Source of the DNA: Longimicrobiales bacterium
GTDB taxonomy: Bacteria; Gemmatimonadota; Gemmatimonadetes; Longimicrobiales; RSA9
Direction of reading: 5' to 3'
Assembly (NCBI GenBank): GCA_035461765.1
Contig: DATHUY010000096.1
Coordinates: 1 to 55,879 of the forward strand
DNA length: 55,879 bases
Both the position numbers and the translations under genes were made by a program. The notes beneath the pieces were generated by a model, which had not been told where the DNA came from, did no database searches, and saw only the letters and a list, made by a program, of their open reading frames with translations. Positions 16,323-24,044 of the stretch are shown here, piece by piece. Position 1 is the first letter of the stretch, and every line of letters starts with the position of its first letter.

Positions 16323-17534
16323 TCAGTCGGGATACTGAATGTGCGCGCCGGCGAGCTGTACCTGCCCCGGTCGCGCTGCGCGCAGGCCGACAGTCATCTT
16401 GGTGAGAAGCGCAAACACCAGCAGCGCGACGGGCAGCGTCCATCCTCCCGTGACATCGATCAGCAGTCCGAACGTCGCCGGTCCCGCGGCGGCGATCAGG
16501 TAGCCCACCGACTGCGCCATTCCGGACAATTCCGCCGACGTCTCCGCATCGGCCGCGCGGACGACCAGGAACAGCAGGGACAGGGCGAACGTGCCTCCCA
16601 GCACGAAGCCGAGCAGCGACACCCACAGAATGTCGAGTGGCGCCAGGCGGCCGACACCGAGCCCGACCAGGGCAACCGCCTCCACCAGTCCGAGCCCCCA
16701 CACGATGCGACGATGATCCTGGACTCGACCCCCCAGCAGGGGGATGATCGCCGACCCTGCGATCCCCGTGGCCTGCGATAGCGCCAGCATCCACCCCGCG
16801 GCGGCAGGGCCCATACCGCGGCTCTGGAGAAGCTCCGGCAGCCAGGCGAGCACCACGTAGAACGTGAACGACTGGATGCCCATATACGCCGCGACCTGCC
16901 AGGCGAGGACCGAGCGTCCCAGGGGCCGGCGAGTGCGTGCGCCGCTGCGCCATTCGTCGCTGCTTCGCCCGCGTCGGCTCACGTGCAGCAGCCATACCAA
17001 TAGGGCGATGCCTGCCGGCAGCCCCCAGATCGCGAGCGATCCACGCCAGCCGATCATGCGCGCGAAAGGCACGCTCAGACCCGCCGCGAGCATCGCCCCC
17101 ACTCCCATCGCGCTCGAATACAGGCTCGTCATCGAGCTCGCACGATGAGGAAAGTCACGCTTCACCAGGACGGGCAGGAGCACGTTGCCGAGAGCGATGC
17201 CGGTGCCGAGTGCGAGCGTCCCGGCGAACAGCAGGATTACCGGGGCGACAGAACGCGTGAGCGCGCCTGCACCGATGAGCGCCAACGCCAGCGCGAGCGA
17301 TCTGTCGACGCCCAGCCTTCTGCTCACGACCGGAGTGAACGCCGAAACGACACCGAACGCGATCAGCGGCAGGGTCGTCAGAAATCCGAGCGCCGTGTTC
17401 GAGAGACCGGTGGCTTCGCGCATGTCACCGACCAGCGGCCCGACGCCCGCAAGGCCGGCTCGGAGATTCAGCGCGACGAGAACGATGCCTGCCAGCAGGA
17501 GTGCGCGCCTGCCCGCCGGTGCAGCGCCGGTCAC
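16323..17534 (-). CDS. MFS transporter, CynX/NimT-like
   Basis: A 403-residue major facilitator protein with about 12 hydrophobic helices. The N-terminal segment VALNLRAGLAGVGPLVGDMR resembles the CynX/NimT (cyanate/2-nitroimidazole) subgroup, where the first helix carries an N-L-R motif before the loop. SRRLGVDRSLAL corresponds to the MFS loop-2 motif. The best in-frame start is GTG at 17534; I see no upstream ATG in frame. Substrate cannot be predicted. The gene is transcribed away from tRNA-Val and has no partner on its strand, so it is probably monocistronic. Confidence 0.85.
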   Translation of the reverse strand: MTGAAPAGRRALLLAGIVLVALNLRAGLAGVGPLVGDMREATGLSNTALGFLTTLPLIAFGVVSAFTPVVSRRLGVDRSLALALALIGAGALTRSVAPVILLFAGTLALGTGIALGNVLLPVLVKRDFPHRASSMTSLYSSAMGVGAMLAAGLSVPFARMIGWRGSLAIWGLPAGIALLVWLLHVSRRGRSSDEWRSGARTRRPLGRSVLAWQVAAYMGIQSFTFYVVLAWLPELLQSRGMGPAAAGWMLALSQATGIAGSAIIPLLGGRVQDHRRIVWGLGLVEAVALVGLGVGRLAPLDILWVSLLGFVLGGTFALSLLFLVVRAADAETSAELSGMAQSVGYLIAAAGPATFGLLIDVTGGWTLPVALLVFALLTKMTVGLRAARPGQVQLAGAHIQYPD

Positions 17535-17728
17535 GGGTGCGTCCGCGGCAATGACACCTCTGAGAAGCTGGCGGGCGGTTCCGACGCTGCGATCGGCATG
17601 TCAGCTGCCGCCCTGTCCGTTGCGCCGCCAACGCTCACACCGACGCTCCGCCCGCGTCAAGCGGTCGCGTCGACGAGCTGGCGACCGGCAGTTGATTTTG
17701 TCGCCTGTTCAGACCAGTTTAAGTGGCC

Positions 17729-17803
17729 GGGCGCTTAGCTCAGCTGGTCCAGAGCACCTCCCTTACAAGGAGGGGGTCATAGGTTCGAATCCTATAGCGC
17801 CCA
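17729..17803 (+). tRNA. tRNA-Val (anticodon UAC)
   Basis: A 75-nt cloverleaf. Acceptor stem GGGCGCT (17729-17735) pairs with AGCGCCC (17796-17802), followed by discriminator A. The D arm is GCTCAGCTGGTCCAGAGC. The anticodon stem CCTCC/GGAGG encloses loop CTTACAA with anticodon TAC at 17764-17766. The T arm has the invariant GGTTCGAATCC. CCA is not encoded. All stems pair, so the call is firm. Confidence 0.97.
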
Positions 17804-17815
17804 TTCTCCATGAGT

Positions 17816-17852
17816 CCCCGCAGCGTGCCCCGCTGGCGGGGATTCCTGTTTG
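17816..17852 (+). terminator. Terminator-like hairpin after tRNA-Val
   Basis: CCCCGC plus AGC (17816-17824) pairs with GCT plus GCGGGG (17832-17834 and 17836-17841) with one bulged G, followed by the short T-rich run ATTCCTGTTTG. It lies 12 bases after the tRNA 3' end and upstream of the next start codon. It is a plausible intrinsic terminator for the tRNA transcript, but the T-run is weak. Confidence 0.45.
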
Positions 17853-17962
17853 TAATCTGCGGCGTTCCTCCGATTGCCGCGTGCACGACCTCGGCGGTAC
17901 TTTCCCCGCTGGTTCGAGCCGCGGCACGCTCGCCGCGGAACCGTCGAGTGCCCGGAGAGATC

Positions 17963-19510
17963 ATGCGCATTGTCACACCCTTCCTCGCCTTCCTGATCGC
18001 GGCCTGCTCCCAGGCAACCCCGCCGCAGCCCGTCACACCGGCTCCGGCGCCGGCCGGCGACGTGGTGCTTCCGGCGCTTCCGCCCGCGACACCGATATCA
18101 GCCTCTGAATACGCAGCGCGTCGGCGCACCCTGCTCGACAGCATTGGTGACGGCGTGCTCGTGGTGTTCGGCGGGCCGTCGCCGGCGTTCGACTACCTGC
18201 CGTTCGCCCAGCTGGCTGACTTCCGCTATCTGACAGGGATCATGGAGCCGTCGGCTGCGTACGTTGCGGTGAAACGCGGCGCTACGGTGCAGGAGCACCT
18301 GTTCGTGCTCGATCGTGACCCAGCGCGCGAAGTCTGGGAAGGAGCGCGACTGGGGCCGGAGGGTGCGCATGACCGGACTGGCATACCCGCGCAGTCCGCG
18401 CCGCGCTTCGAAGTAGTGCTGGACTCGCTCGCCGGCGCTGCCGACGTGCTTCACACCACGATCGCACCCCCGCTCGAGCAGCGGCTCACGTCCGACCATA
18501 CTCACGCGCAGCAGGTCCTTTCACGCATCCGTAACCGTTATCCGGATCTGCGCATCAACACCGTACAGAAGCTCATCCGCGACCAGCGCGGTGTGAAGTC
18601 AGCCGCCGAGCTGGATCGCATCCGCCGGGCCGTGCACATCTCCGCGCTGGCGCATCGTGAAGCCATGCGCAGTGCACAGCCCGGAATGAACGAGTTCGAG
18701 ATACGTGCGCTGATGGAATACATGTTCCGGCGCAACGGTGCGGAGGGTCCGGCGTACGGCTCCATCGTCGGCTCCGGTCCGAACTCGACGACACTGCACT
18801 ACCAGGCGTCGGACCGGTTCATGGAAGACGGCGAGGTGCTGCTGATCGATGCGGCGGCATCGTACGGCGGATACGCCGCCGACGTGACGCGCACGTTTCC
18901 GATAAATGGAACGTTCACGCCGGATCAGCGTGCGATCTACGAGATCGTGCTGGCGGCACAGAAAGCCGCTGCCGCACAGATCAGGCAGGGGGCGACGTGG
19001 AAGGAACTCAGCGATGCCGCGAACGCGGAGATCGGCAACGGGCTCGCACGACTGGGTCTGATCGATGCTCCCGACGCGACGTACGAAGTGGCGCCGGATC
19101 GGACGGAGCGGCAGGTGCGAATGTTCTATATGCACGGGCTCGGACACGGTGTGGGCCTGGCGGTGCATGACCCGGACATTTCGCAGACGCAGGGCCGGTT
19201 CGCACCGGGCAGCGCTGTGACCATCGAACCCGGCATCTACGTACGCTCCGACGCGTTCGACTACCTGCCGGACACGCCCGGCAACCGCGCGATGATCCAG
19301 CGGCTGCGTCCCTCGCTCGAGCGGTACCGCAATATCGGCGTTCGCATCGAGGATGTGTTCATCTTCGACGCGAACGGCGTCGAGCGCGTGTCCGCCGCGG
19401 CGCCGCGGGAGATTGCCGAGATCGAGGCGCTGATGCGCGAGCCCGGTCTGGACGACGCGAGCCGACGCGATGCAATTGTTGACTGGTTCCGCGGCAACCG
19501 CGGACGCTGA
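17963..19510 (+). CDS. pepP: Xaa-Pro aminopeptidase (M24B), lipoprotein
   Basis: A 515-residue M24 metallopeptidase. The aminopeptidase P N-domain is at about 45-200 (LDSIGDGVLVVFGG, FRYLTGIMEP) and the pita-bread catalytic domain at about 215-480. The five metal ligands are in place: Asp296 (LLIDAAA), Asp307 (AADVTRTFP), His395 (GLGHGVGL), Glu422 (TIEPGIYV) and Glu463 (RIEDVFIF). The ATG at 17963 is chosen because GGAGAG lies just upstream and it yields a lipoprotein signal peptide ending LIAAC (Cys15). Upstream in-frame codons run into the tRNA terminator region. A lipobox suggests an envelope-anchored enzyme rather than the usual cytoplasmic PepP, with a role in periplasmic removal of N-terminal residues before proline (inference). 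Confidence 0.9.
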   Translation: MRIVTPFLAFLIAACSQATPPQPVTPAPAPAGDVVLPALPPATPISASEYAARRRTLLDSIGDGVLVVFGGPSPAFDYLPFAQLADFRYLTGIMEPSAAYVAVKRGATVQEHLFVLDRDPAREVWEGARLGPEGAHDRTGIPAQSAPRFEVVLDSLAGAADVLHTTIAPPLEQRLTSDHTHAQQVLSRIRNRYPDLRINTVQKLIRDQRGVKSAAELDRIRRAVHISALAHREAMRSAQPGMNEFEIRALMEYMFRRNGAEGPAYGSIVGSGPNSTTLHYQASDRFMEDGEVLLIDAAASYGGYAADVTRTFPINGTFTPDQRAIYEIVLAAQKAAAAQIRQGATWKELSDAANAEIGNGLARLGLIDAPDATYEVAPDRTERQVRMFYMHGLGHGVGLAVHDPDISQTQGRFAPGSAVTIEPGIYVRSDAFDYLPDTPGNRAMIQRLRPSLERYRNIGVRIEDVFIFDANGVERVSAAAPREIAEIEALMREPGLDDASRRDAIVDWFRGNRGR

Positions 19511-19566
19511 TTCATCGCGGCTACCCTGGCTGTAAAACGGGGTGACCGCAATTGAAAGGACAGGGA

Positions 19567-20637
19567 ATGAAGTCCGCAGTTCTGTTGCTGAATTTCGGTG
19601 AGCCGGAGCATCCGGTGTTGGAGGAAGTGGTCCCGTTCCTGGAGCGCATCTTCAGCATCAACGACAGGCTGGAAGGTCGTGAAGGGGAAGCGGCACGCTC
19701 GCGCGCGCACAAGCTGGCGGAGATGCGCGCGCCGGGGCTCATCGAGGAATACAGGCTGATCGGTGGCTCGCCGCTGCGCGTGCAGGCGGACGAACAGACA
19801 TCGCTGCTGGAGGCGGAGCTGAAGCGGCGCGGTCATGATGTGGTGTGCATCCTCGGCATGCAGTTCACCGAGCCGTTCATCATCGACGCGATCAGGCAGG
19901 CACGCTCGGCGGGGGCGGAGCAGGTCATCGCGCTGCCGGTGTATCCCCTGTGCGGTCCGTCCACCACCGTTGCCGCACTCGAGCGCGTCGAGGCGGACAT
20001 GCGGACACAGCTGTGGTCCGTACCTGTGCGCCAGATCTCCGGCTGGCACCATCACCCTGCATATCTGCAGTTCAGGGCCGATGCCATCCTCGAGGTGGCC
20101 GCGCAGAACGGTCTCTCGCTCGATGACCCGCGCACGAAACTCGTGTTCTCGGCGCACGGCACGCCGATAAAGTACATCGAGGAAGGAAGCCGCTATGATA
20201 TTTACGTGCGCGAGTTCTGCGCCGATGTGGCGCGGGCTGTCGGCGCGCCCGACTATGTGATTGGCTACCAGAATCACACGAACCGCCCGATCGAGTGGAC
20301 GCAGCCTGACGTAGAGGGTGTGATCGAGGGGATCGATGCGGATCACGTGATCGTCGATCCCGTGAGCTTCATGCACGAGCAGTCCGAGACACTCGCAGAG
20401 CTGGATCATGAGCTGAAGGGAACGGCAGACGCGCGCGGTCTCGGGTTCCACCGCGTGCCGATCCACCACGCGGCGCCATCGTTCATCTCGTTCCTGGCGG
20501 ACCTGGCAGTGCCGTTCCTCGACGGCGCGGCTCCGGAACCGCCGGCGGGCAGCGAGCAGCCGTGGGGAGACTGCCGATGCAAGCCGGGCGCGTACTGTCT
20601 GAACGCGGAACGGCTGGCTCAGCAGCCGACCGTATAG
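19567..20637 (+). CDS. hemH: Ferrochelatase
   Basis: A 356-residue class II chelatase. Key features are LLNFGEPE at the N-terminus, YRLIGGSPL (62-70), catalytic His197 in FSAHGTP, and the metal-site glutamates in HEQSETLAELD (270-280). It inserts Fe2+ into protoporphyrin IX or coproporphyrin III, the last or penultimate haem step. The C-terminus carries three cysteines in DCRCKPGAYC (336, 338, 344); with Cys129 in YPLCGPS these could ligate a [2Fe-2S] cluster, as known in some bacterial ferrochelatases. The ATG at 19567, preceded by ACAGGGA, is preferred over a TTG five codons earlier. It converges on the HemY-type oxidase gene on the other strand, so both late haem steps are encoded side by side. 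Confidence 0.93.
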   Translation: MKSAVLLLNFGEPEHPVLEEVVPFLERIFSINDRLEGREGEAARSRAHKLAEMRAPGLIEEYRLIGGSPLRVQADEQTSLLEAELKRRGHDVVCILGMQFTEPFIIDAIRQARSAGAEQVIALPVYPLCGPSTTVAALERVEADMRTQLWSVPVRQISGWHHHPAYLQFRADAILEVAAQNGLSLDDPRTKLVFSAHGTPIKYIEEGSRYDIYVREFCADVARAVGAPDYVIGYQNHTNRPIEWTQPDVEGVIEGIDADHVIVDPVSFMHEQSETLAELDHELKGTADARGLGFHRVPIHHAAPSFISFLADLAVPFLDGAAPEPPAGSEQPWGDCRCKPGAYCLNAERLAQQPTV

Positions 20638-20638
20638 G

Positions 20639-20667
20639 GTCCGCGCTCGAGCGAAGCAGGCGCGGAC
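20639..20667. terminator. Inverted repeat between convergent hem genes
   Basis: A perfect 8-bp inverted repeat, GTCCGCGC (20639-20646) and GCGCGGAC (20660-20667), with a 13-base loop. It sits in the 52-base gap between the convergent ferrochelatase and oxidase genes. There is no T-run, so it may be a weak bidirectional terminator or an mRNA 3'-end stabiliser. Confidence 0.4.
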
Positions 20668-20689
20668 GGAGAACGCCGTCGTGCCCGAC

Positions 20690-21940
20690 TTATGCCGTCA
20701 GACTCTGCGCGAGACGGCGGGCGACGGCCAGGCGGCCGGGGATCCCCGGCCGCGCCATCCAGTTGGCATGGATGTGTATCCCGGCCGGCAGCGACAACCC
20801 CTGAATCGACGACCAGCTCCGGTCCCACGCCGGCATTCTCTCCTGCTGTACGGACAGCACCGCCGCATCATGACCGGTGGCGGTGCGGAACTCCGCGACG
20901 GCAATCTCGCCTGCGCGTGCCGGGCTCTCGTCCGCGATCCACGGATTCTTCGCTCCGCCGAGATAGACGGTATAGACGTTCCGGCGGCCGAACAGGGAGT
21001 CGTTCCACGTGACGCCGCGCGTGACGAGCGGTTCGGCGAGTGAGACCTGGTAGCCGAGGCCGTGCAGGTCGGTCTCTGCGTGCAGGTGCACTACGGTGAG
21101 CGGGTTGTACTTCAGTGTCGCGACACGCGCCGACGCATCGGGGGCGACGCCCGCGAGAAGCGCCGCTGCCGGGCGCGCGGGCGTGGTGATGACGACATGC
21201 CGCGCTGCAATGCGGTCGTCGTCGGTCGTGACCTCGTAAGTGCTGCCGCGCCGCTCGATGGCGCGGACGGGAGTCTCCAGACGAACGTGGCGTGCGTGGC
21301 GCGCATGCAGCGCGCGCGGCAGTGTCTCCATTCCCTCGCGAAACGAACACGCGTCCGGCGGCGCGACGGTGCCGCCGCGGCGCAGCAGCGGCAGCAGCAT
21401 GCTGCGCCCCACGCGGAACTCACGCAGAACGTGCCGAAGCGAAAGGCCGAGCACCATGTCGCGTGGATCGGATGCGTAGAGGCCGCCGTACAGCGGGCCC
21501 GCAAGGTTCTCGTAGGCTTCGCGGCCGATCTTGCGGGTGAAGAAGTCCGCGACGGACTCGTCGTCGCGCGGCGCCGCCGTCAACGGCTCGAGCAGCAGTC
21601 GCAGCTTGCCGCGCGTCGTCAGGATGTCGGAGCGGAGGAACGCCGCGGGAGAAAATGGCACGCGCCGCAGACGTCCCCGTACGAACACGAACAGCGGCAG
21701 CCCGGGCGGCGCCGTGATCACCTCGTCGCGCAGGTCGAGGTCGTCGACGAGCGCCGCGAAGTCCGTCGTCATCCGGCCGCGTTGCGGTCCCCATTCCAGC
21801 AGGTGCCCGTCCACGCGACCACTCCGCATCACGCCTCCAACACGGTCGGACGACTCCAGCAGCACGAACGGCCGACCGCGGGCGGCGAGCTGGTGCGCCA
21901 GCGCGAGCCCGCTGATGCCTCCTCCGACGATCGCTATCAC
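20690..21940 (-). CDS. hemY: Protoporphyrinogen/coproporphyrinogen III oxidase (HemY type)
   Basis: A 416-residue FAD-dependent oxidase. The N-terminal dinucleotide-binding motif is IAIVGGGISGLALA, followed by VLLESSDRVGGVMRS. GHLLEWGPQ matches the substrate-side signature of the HemY/CgoX family, and the C-terminal FAD motif region is SLPAGIHIHANWMARPGIPG. It oxidises protoporphyrinogen IX or coproporphyrinogen III using O2; sequence reading alone does not separate the two. The start is GTG at 21940, immediately before the nucleotide-binding strand. The gene lies 13 bases after thyX on the minus strand and is likely cotranscribed with it. It converges with ferrochelatase. Confidence 0.9.
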   Translation of the reverse strand: MIAIVGGGISGLALAHQLAARGRPFVLLESSDRVGGVMRSGRVDGHLLEWGPQRGRMTTDFAALVDDLDLRDEVITAPPGLPLFVFVRGRLRRVPFSPAAFLRSDILTTRGKLRLLLEPLTAAPRDDESVADFFTRKIGREAYENLAGPLYGGLYASDPRDMVLGLSLRHVLREFRVGRSMLLPLLRRGGTVAPPDACSFREGMETLPRALHARHARHVRLETPVRAIERRGSTYEVTTDDDRIAARHVVITTPARPAAALLAGVAPDASARVATLKYNPLTVVHLHAETDLHGLGYQVSLAEPLVTRGVTWNDSLFGRRNVYTVYLGGAKNPWIADESPARAGEIAVAEFRTATGHDAAVLSVQQERMPAWDRSWSSIQGLSLPAGIHIHANWMARPGIPGRLAVARRLAQSLTA

Positions 21941-21953
21941 TGCGGGACTTCGC

Positions 21954-22946
21954 TCAGACTTCCGTCGGCCGATCGACTTGCGGAACGGCGGCGCTCATGC
22001 GCGCCTCTACCTCCTGTGGCGGCTGCATGAGGCCCAGGTCCAGGTCGTAGTCGGGTCTGGGCCGTTCCTGCAGCTTGGCGAGCAGCTCGCGCGCCTCGCG
22101 GGCTGACAAGCCGTGCAGCGCCAACCCGTCCATGTCGAGCGACACACCAGCGCGCGCACGCACGCCCGCCTCGCCCGCTTCCAGCAGCGCACGCAGCGCG
22201 CCCAGCTCACCACGACTGAAATGGCCTCCCGCGACATCGTAATCGACCCACGCTTCATAGGAGAGCGGCGCGACGCGTTTCACCATGCCCGCCATGATCT
22301 CCGCGAATGCACGGATCTCGAGCTGTGCGTGCGGATCGACGCGCAGCGTGAGGAAGTGAAGCAGGTTGTGCAGGTCGATCTTCCAGTACCACTGCGTGTA
22401 CGTCGAGAGTGGCAGCTCGATGCGCGCGATCTCGCGCGCCACGTCCTGTCCCACGAGCCAGCCGTACGCACCGGAGGCCTCCTCCCGCATGCGCTCCCAG
22501 CGCGCCGTCGCTTCCTCGTAGAGCACCGCATCCGCAGCCTGCTCGGAGCGGCCCTGGTTGTTCTGGCTGCTCTGAAGCGCGAAGTCTTCGGGACGCGGCG
22601 TGTAGTACAGCAGCGGCATCAGCGAGTAGCGGCCGCTGTATTCGTTCACGTTTGCCGTGCGATGCCGGATCCACTGCCGCGCGACGAACATTGGCATTGC
22701 GCAGTGAAATTTCAGCTCGACCATCTCGCTCGGCGTCGTGTGACGATGTCGTCGCAGATACCGGATGAGTCCGCGCGTCTGGCTGGCGCGACGCGTGCCG
22801 TAGCCGTAGCTGACGCGCGCGGCGCGCTCGATGCTGTCGTCCGTCCCCATGTAATCGACCAGCGACACGAAGCCGTGATCCAGGACGGGGAAGTACTGCC
22901 CGAGGATCTCCTCGGCGGCGGGATTGGTCGGTCGCTTCGTATCCAT
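21954..22946 (-). CDS. thyX: Flavin-dependent thymidylate synthase ThyX
   Basis: A 330-residue ThyX that makes dTMP from dUMP using FAD, NADPH and methylene-tetrahydrofolate. The signature RHR-x7-S is present at 94-104 (RHRTANVNEYSGR, Ser104), and VELKFHCAMP and the helical segment after it match the family. The C-terminal third (from about 240) is longer than in compact ThyX proteins and includes a helix-rich tail. The ATG at 22946 with GTGGAG just upstream is preferred; the frame runs about 24 residues further upstream without family similarity. Presence of ThyX suggests that the organism may lack ThyA, which cannot be tested here. Confidence 0.94.
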   Translation of the reverse strand: MDTKRPTNPAAEEILGQYFPVLDHGFVSLVDYMGTDDSIERAARVSYGYGTRRASQTRGLIRYLRRHRHTTPSEMVELKFHCAMPMFVARQWIRHRTANVNEYSGRYSLMPLLYYTPRPEDFALQSSQNNQGRSEQAADAVLYEEATARWERMREEASGAYGWLVGQDVAREIARIELPLSTYTQWYWKIDLHNLLHFLTLRVDPHAQLEIRAFAEIMAGMVKRVAPLSYEAWVDYDVAGGHFSRGELGALRALLEAGEAGVRARAGVSLDMDGLALHGLSAREARELLAKLQERPRPDYDLDLGLMQPPQEVEARMSAAVPQVDRPTEV

Positions 22947-23045
22947 CGCTCCACACTCAGCGGGCGGCCCGGCAGCGGGCCGCGCCCGTAATTGAAGGTC
23001 CGGCGGCAGCGCAGGCAAGCAGCCGCCGGTGCCGCGCCGTCGATG

Positions 23046-23915
23046 TCAGTTGCGGCCCAGGAGCAGCACGCCCGCGACGATCAGTCCCGCGCCGACCAGT
23101 CCGGCCGGGCCCGGTATCTGCGCGAAGAACAGAGCGCCCCAGACGCCGGCGAAGACGATCTGGACGAGCGACGTGGCGGTGGCGCGGCCGGCACGTTCGA
23201 GATGCAGGCCCCGCGTCATGTAGATCTGGCCGAGCTGGGTGCTGATGCCGACGCCGAGGAGGAGCAGCAGCTCGAGCGCACCGGGCACCACGGCATTCAC
23301 CAGCGTCCCCGGCAATGAGCCGAGAGAGCTGATGATCGCAAAGTAGAAGATGACGACGAGGTGGTGCTCGGCGGCGAGGAGGCGGACCGTCACATACGCG
23401 GCCGCACTCAGGATTGCACCGAGCAGGGCGATGCTGGCGGCGATCGGGTCCAGACCGGTACCGGCGCCGAACAGGAACCCCGGACGGGCGACGAGCAGGA
23501 CCCCGGTGATGCTCAATGCGATGCAGAGCACTTCGCGGATGCGCATGCGCTCACCCAGGACGAAGACTGCAAACACGGCCGCGAACGCGGGGTTCGTGTA
23601 CTGGATGACCGTGGCATCAGCGAGAGGCAGATGGACGAGCGCGTAATAGAAGCAGCTGAGTGCGCCGAATCCGAGCAGCCCGCGCACCACCAGCAGGCGG
23701 CGCCGCTCACCCAGTACCGGTATGCGTCGACTGCGCAATGCGACGAAACTGATCACGGCCATGATGAGCGAGCGCGCCAGCACGATCTCCTGGCTCGGTA
23801 CACGCTGCCCCGCCAGCTTCACGAGCAGGCTCATCACGCTGAAGAAGAATGCGCCGGTCGCCATGTAGCGCAGCCCGCGCGGAATGGGCTGCCGGCCCGG
23901 CCGTTCGTCGTGCAT
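23046..23915 (-). CDS. EamA/DMT-superfamily transporter
   Basis: A 289-residue protein with about ten hydrophobic helices in two EamA repeats. The first repeat includes FFFSVMSLLVKLAG and VIQYTNPAFAAVFAVFVLGE, a typical end-of-repeat signature. The second repeat ends with LVGAGLIVAGVLLLGRN. The ATG at 23915 with GAGGGTG directly upstream is chosen over the GTG one codon before it. DMT proteins export metabolites or amino acids; the substrate is unknown. It heads a minus-strand group with thyX (99-base gap) and hemY. Confidence 0.85.
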   Translation of the reverse strand: MHDERPGRQPIPRGLRYMATGAFFFSVMSLLVKLAGQRVPSQEIVLARSLIMAVISFVALRSRRIPVLGERRRLLVVRGLLGFGALSCFYYALVHLPLADATVIQYTNPAFAAVFAVFVLGERMRIREVLCIALSITGVLLVARPGFLFGAGTGLDPIAASIALLGAILSAAAYVTVRLLAAEHHLVVIFYFAIISSLGSLPGTLVNAVVPGALELLLLLGVGISTQLGQIYMTRGLHLERAGRATATSLVQIVFAGVWGALFFAQIPGPAGLVGAGLIVAGVLLLGRN

Positions 23916-24044
23916 CACCCTCGCCCGTTCGACTTTGACGGAACTCCCGGCGCCAAGCTAGCTATTAGGTATCGTGCCGAATAGCCGTCGGCTGCTGGCG
24001 CGTGCGTTGCCGACTGAACCACGCCCATCGTCCCTCGCGAAAGA

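Noticed and set aside
17692-17728. Promoter for tRNA-Val (TTGATT at 17692)
   Set aside because: No acceptable -10 hexamer lies at proper spacing; only a loose TTTAAG at 20 bases.
17810-17962. N-terminal extension of the Xaa-Pro peptidase
   Set aside because: It overlaps the hairpin after tRNA-Val and removes the lipoprotein signal; ATG 17963 has a good ribosome site.
23916-24044. Divergent promoter pair between the EamA and M1 genes
   Set aside because: TTGACG at 23935 has no good -10 at 16-18 bases; the candidates are too weak to annotate, though promoters must exist here.
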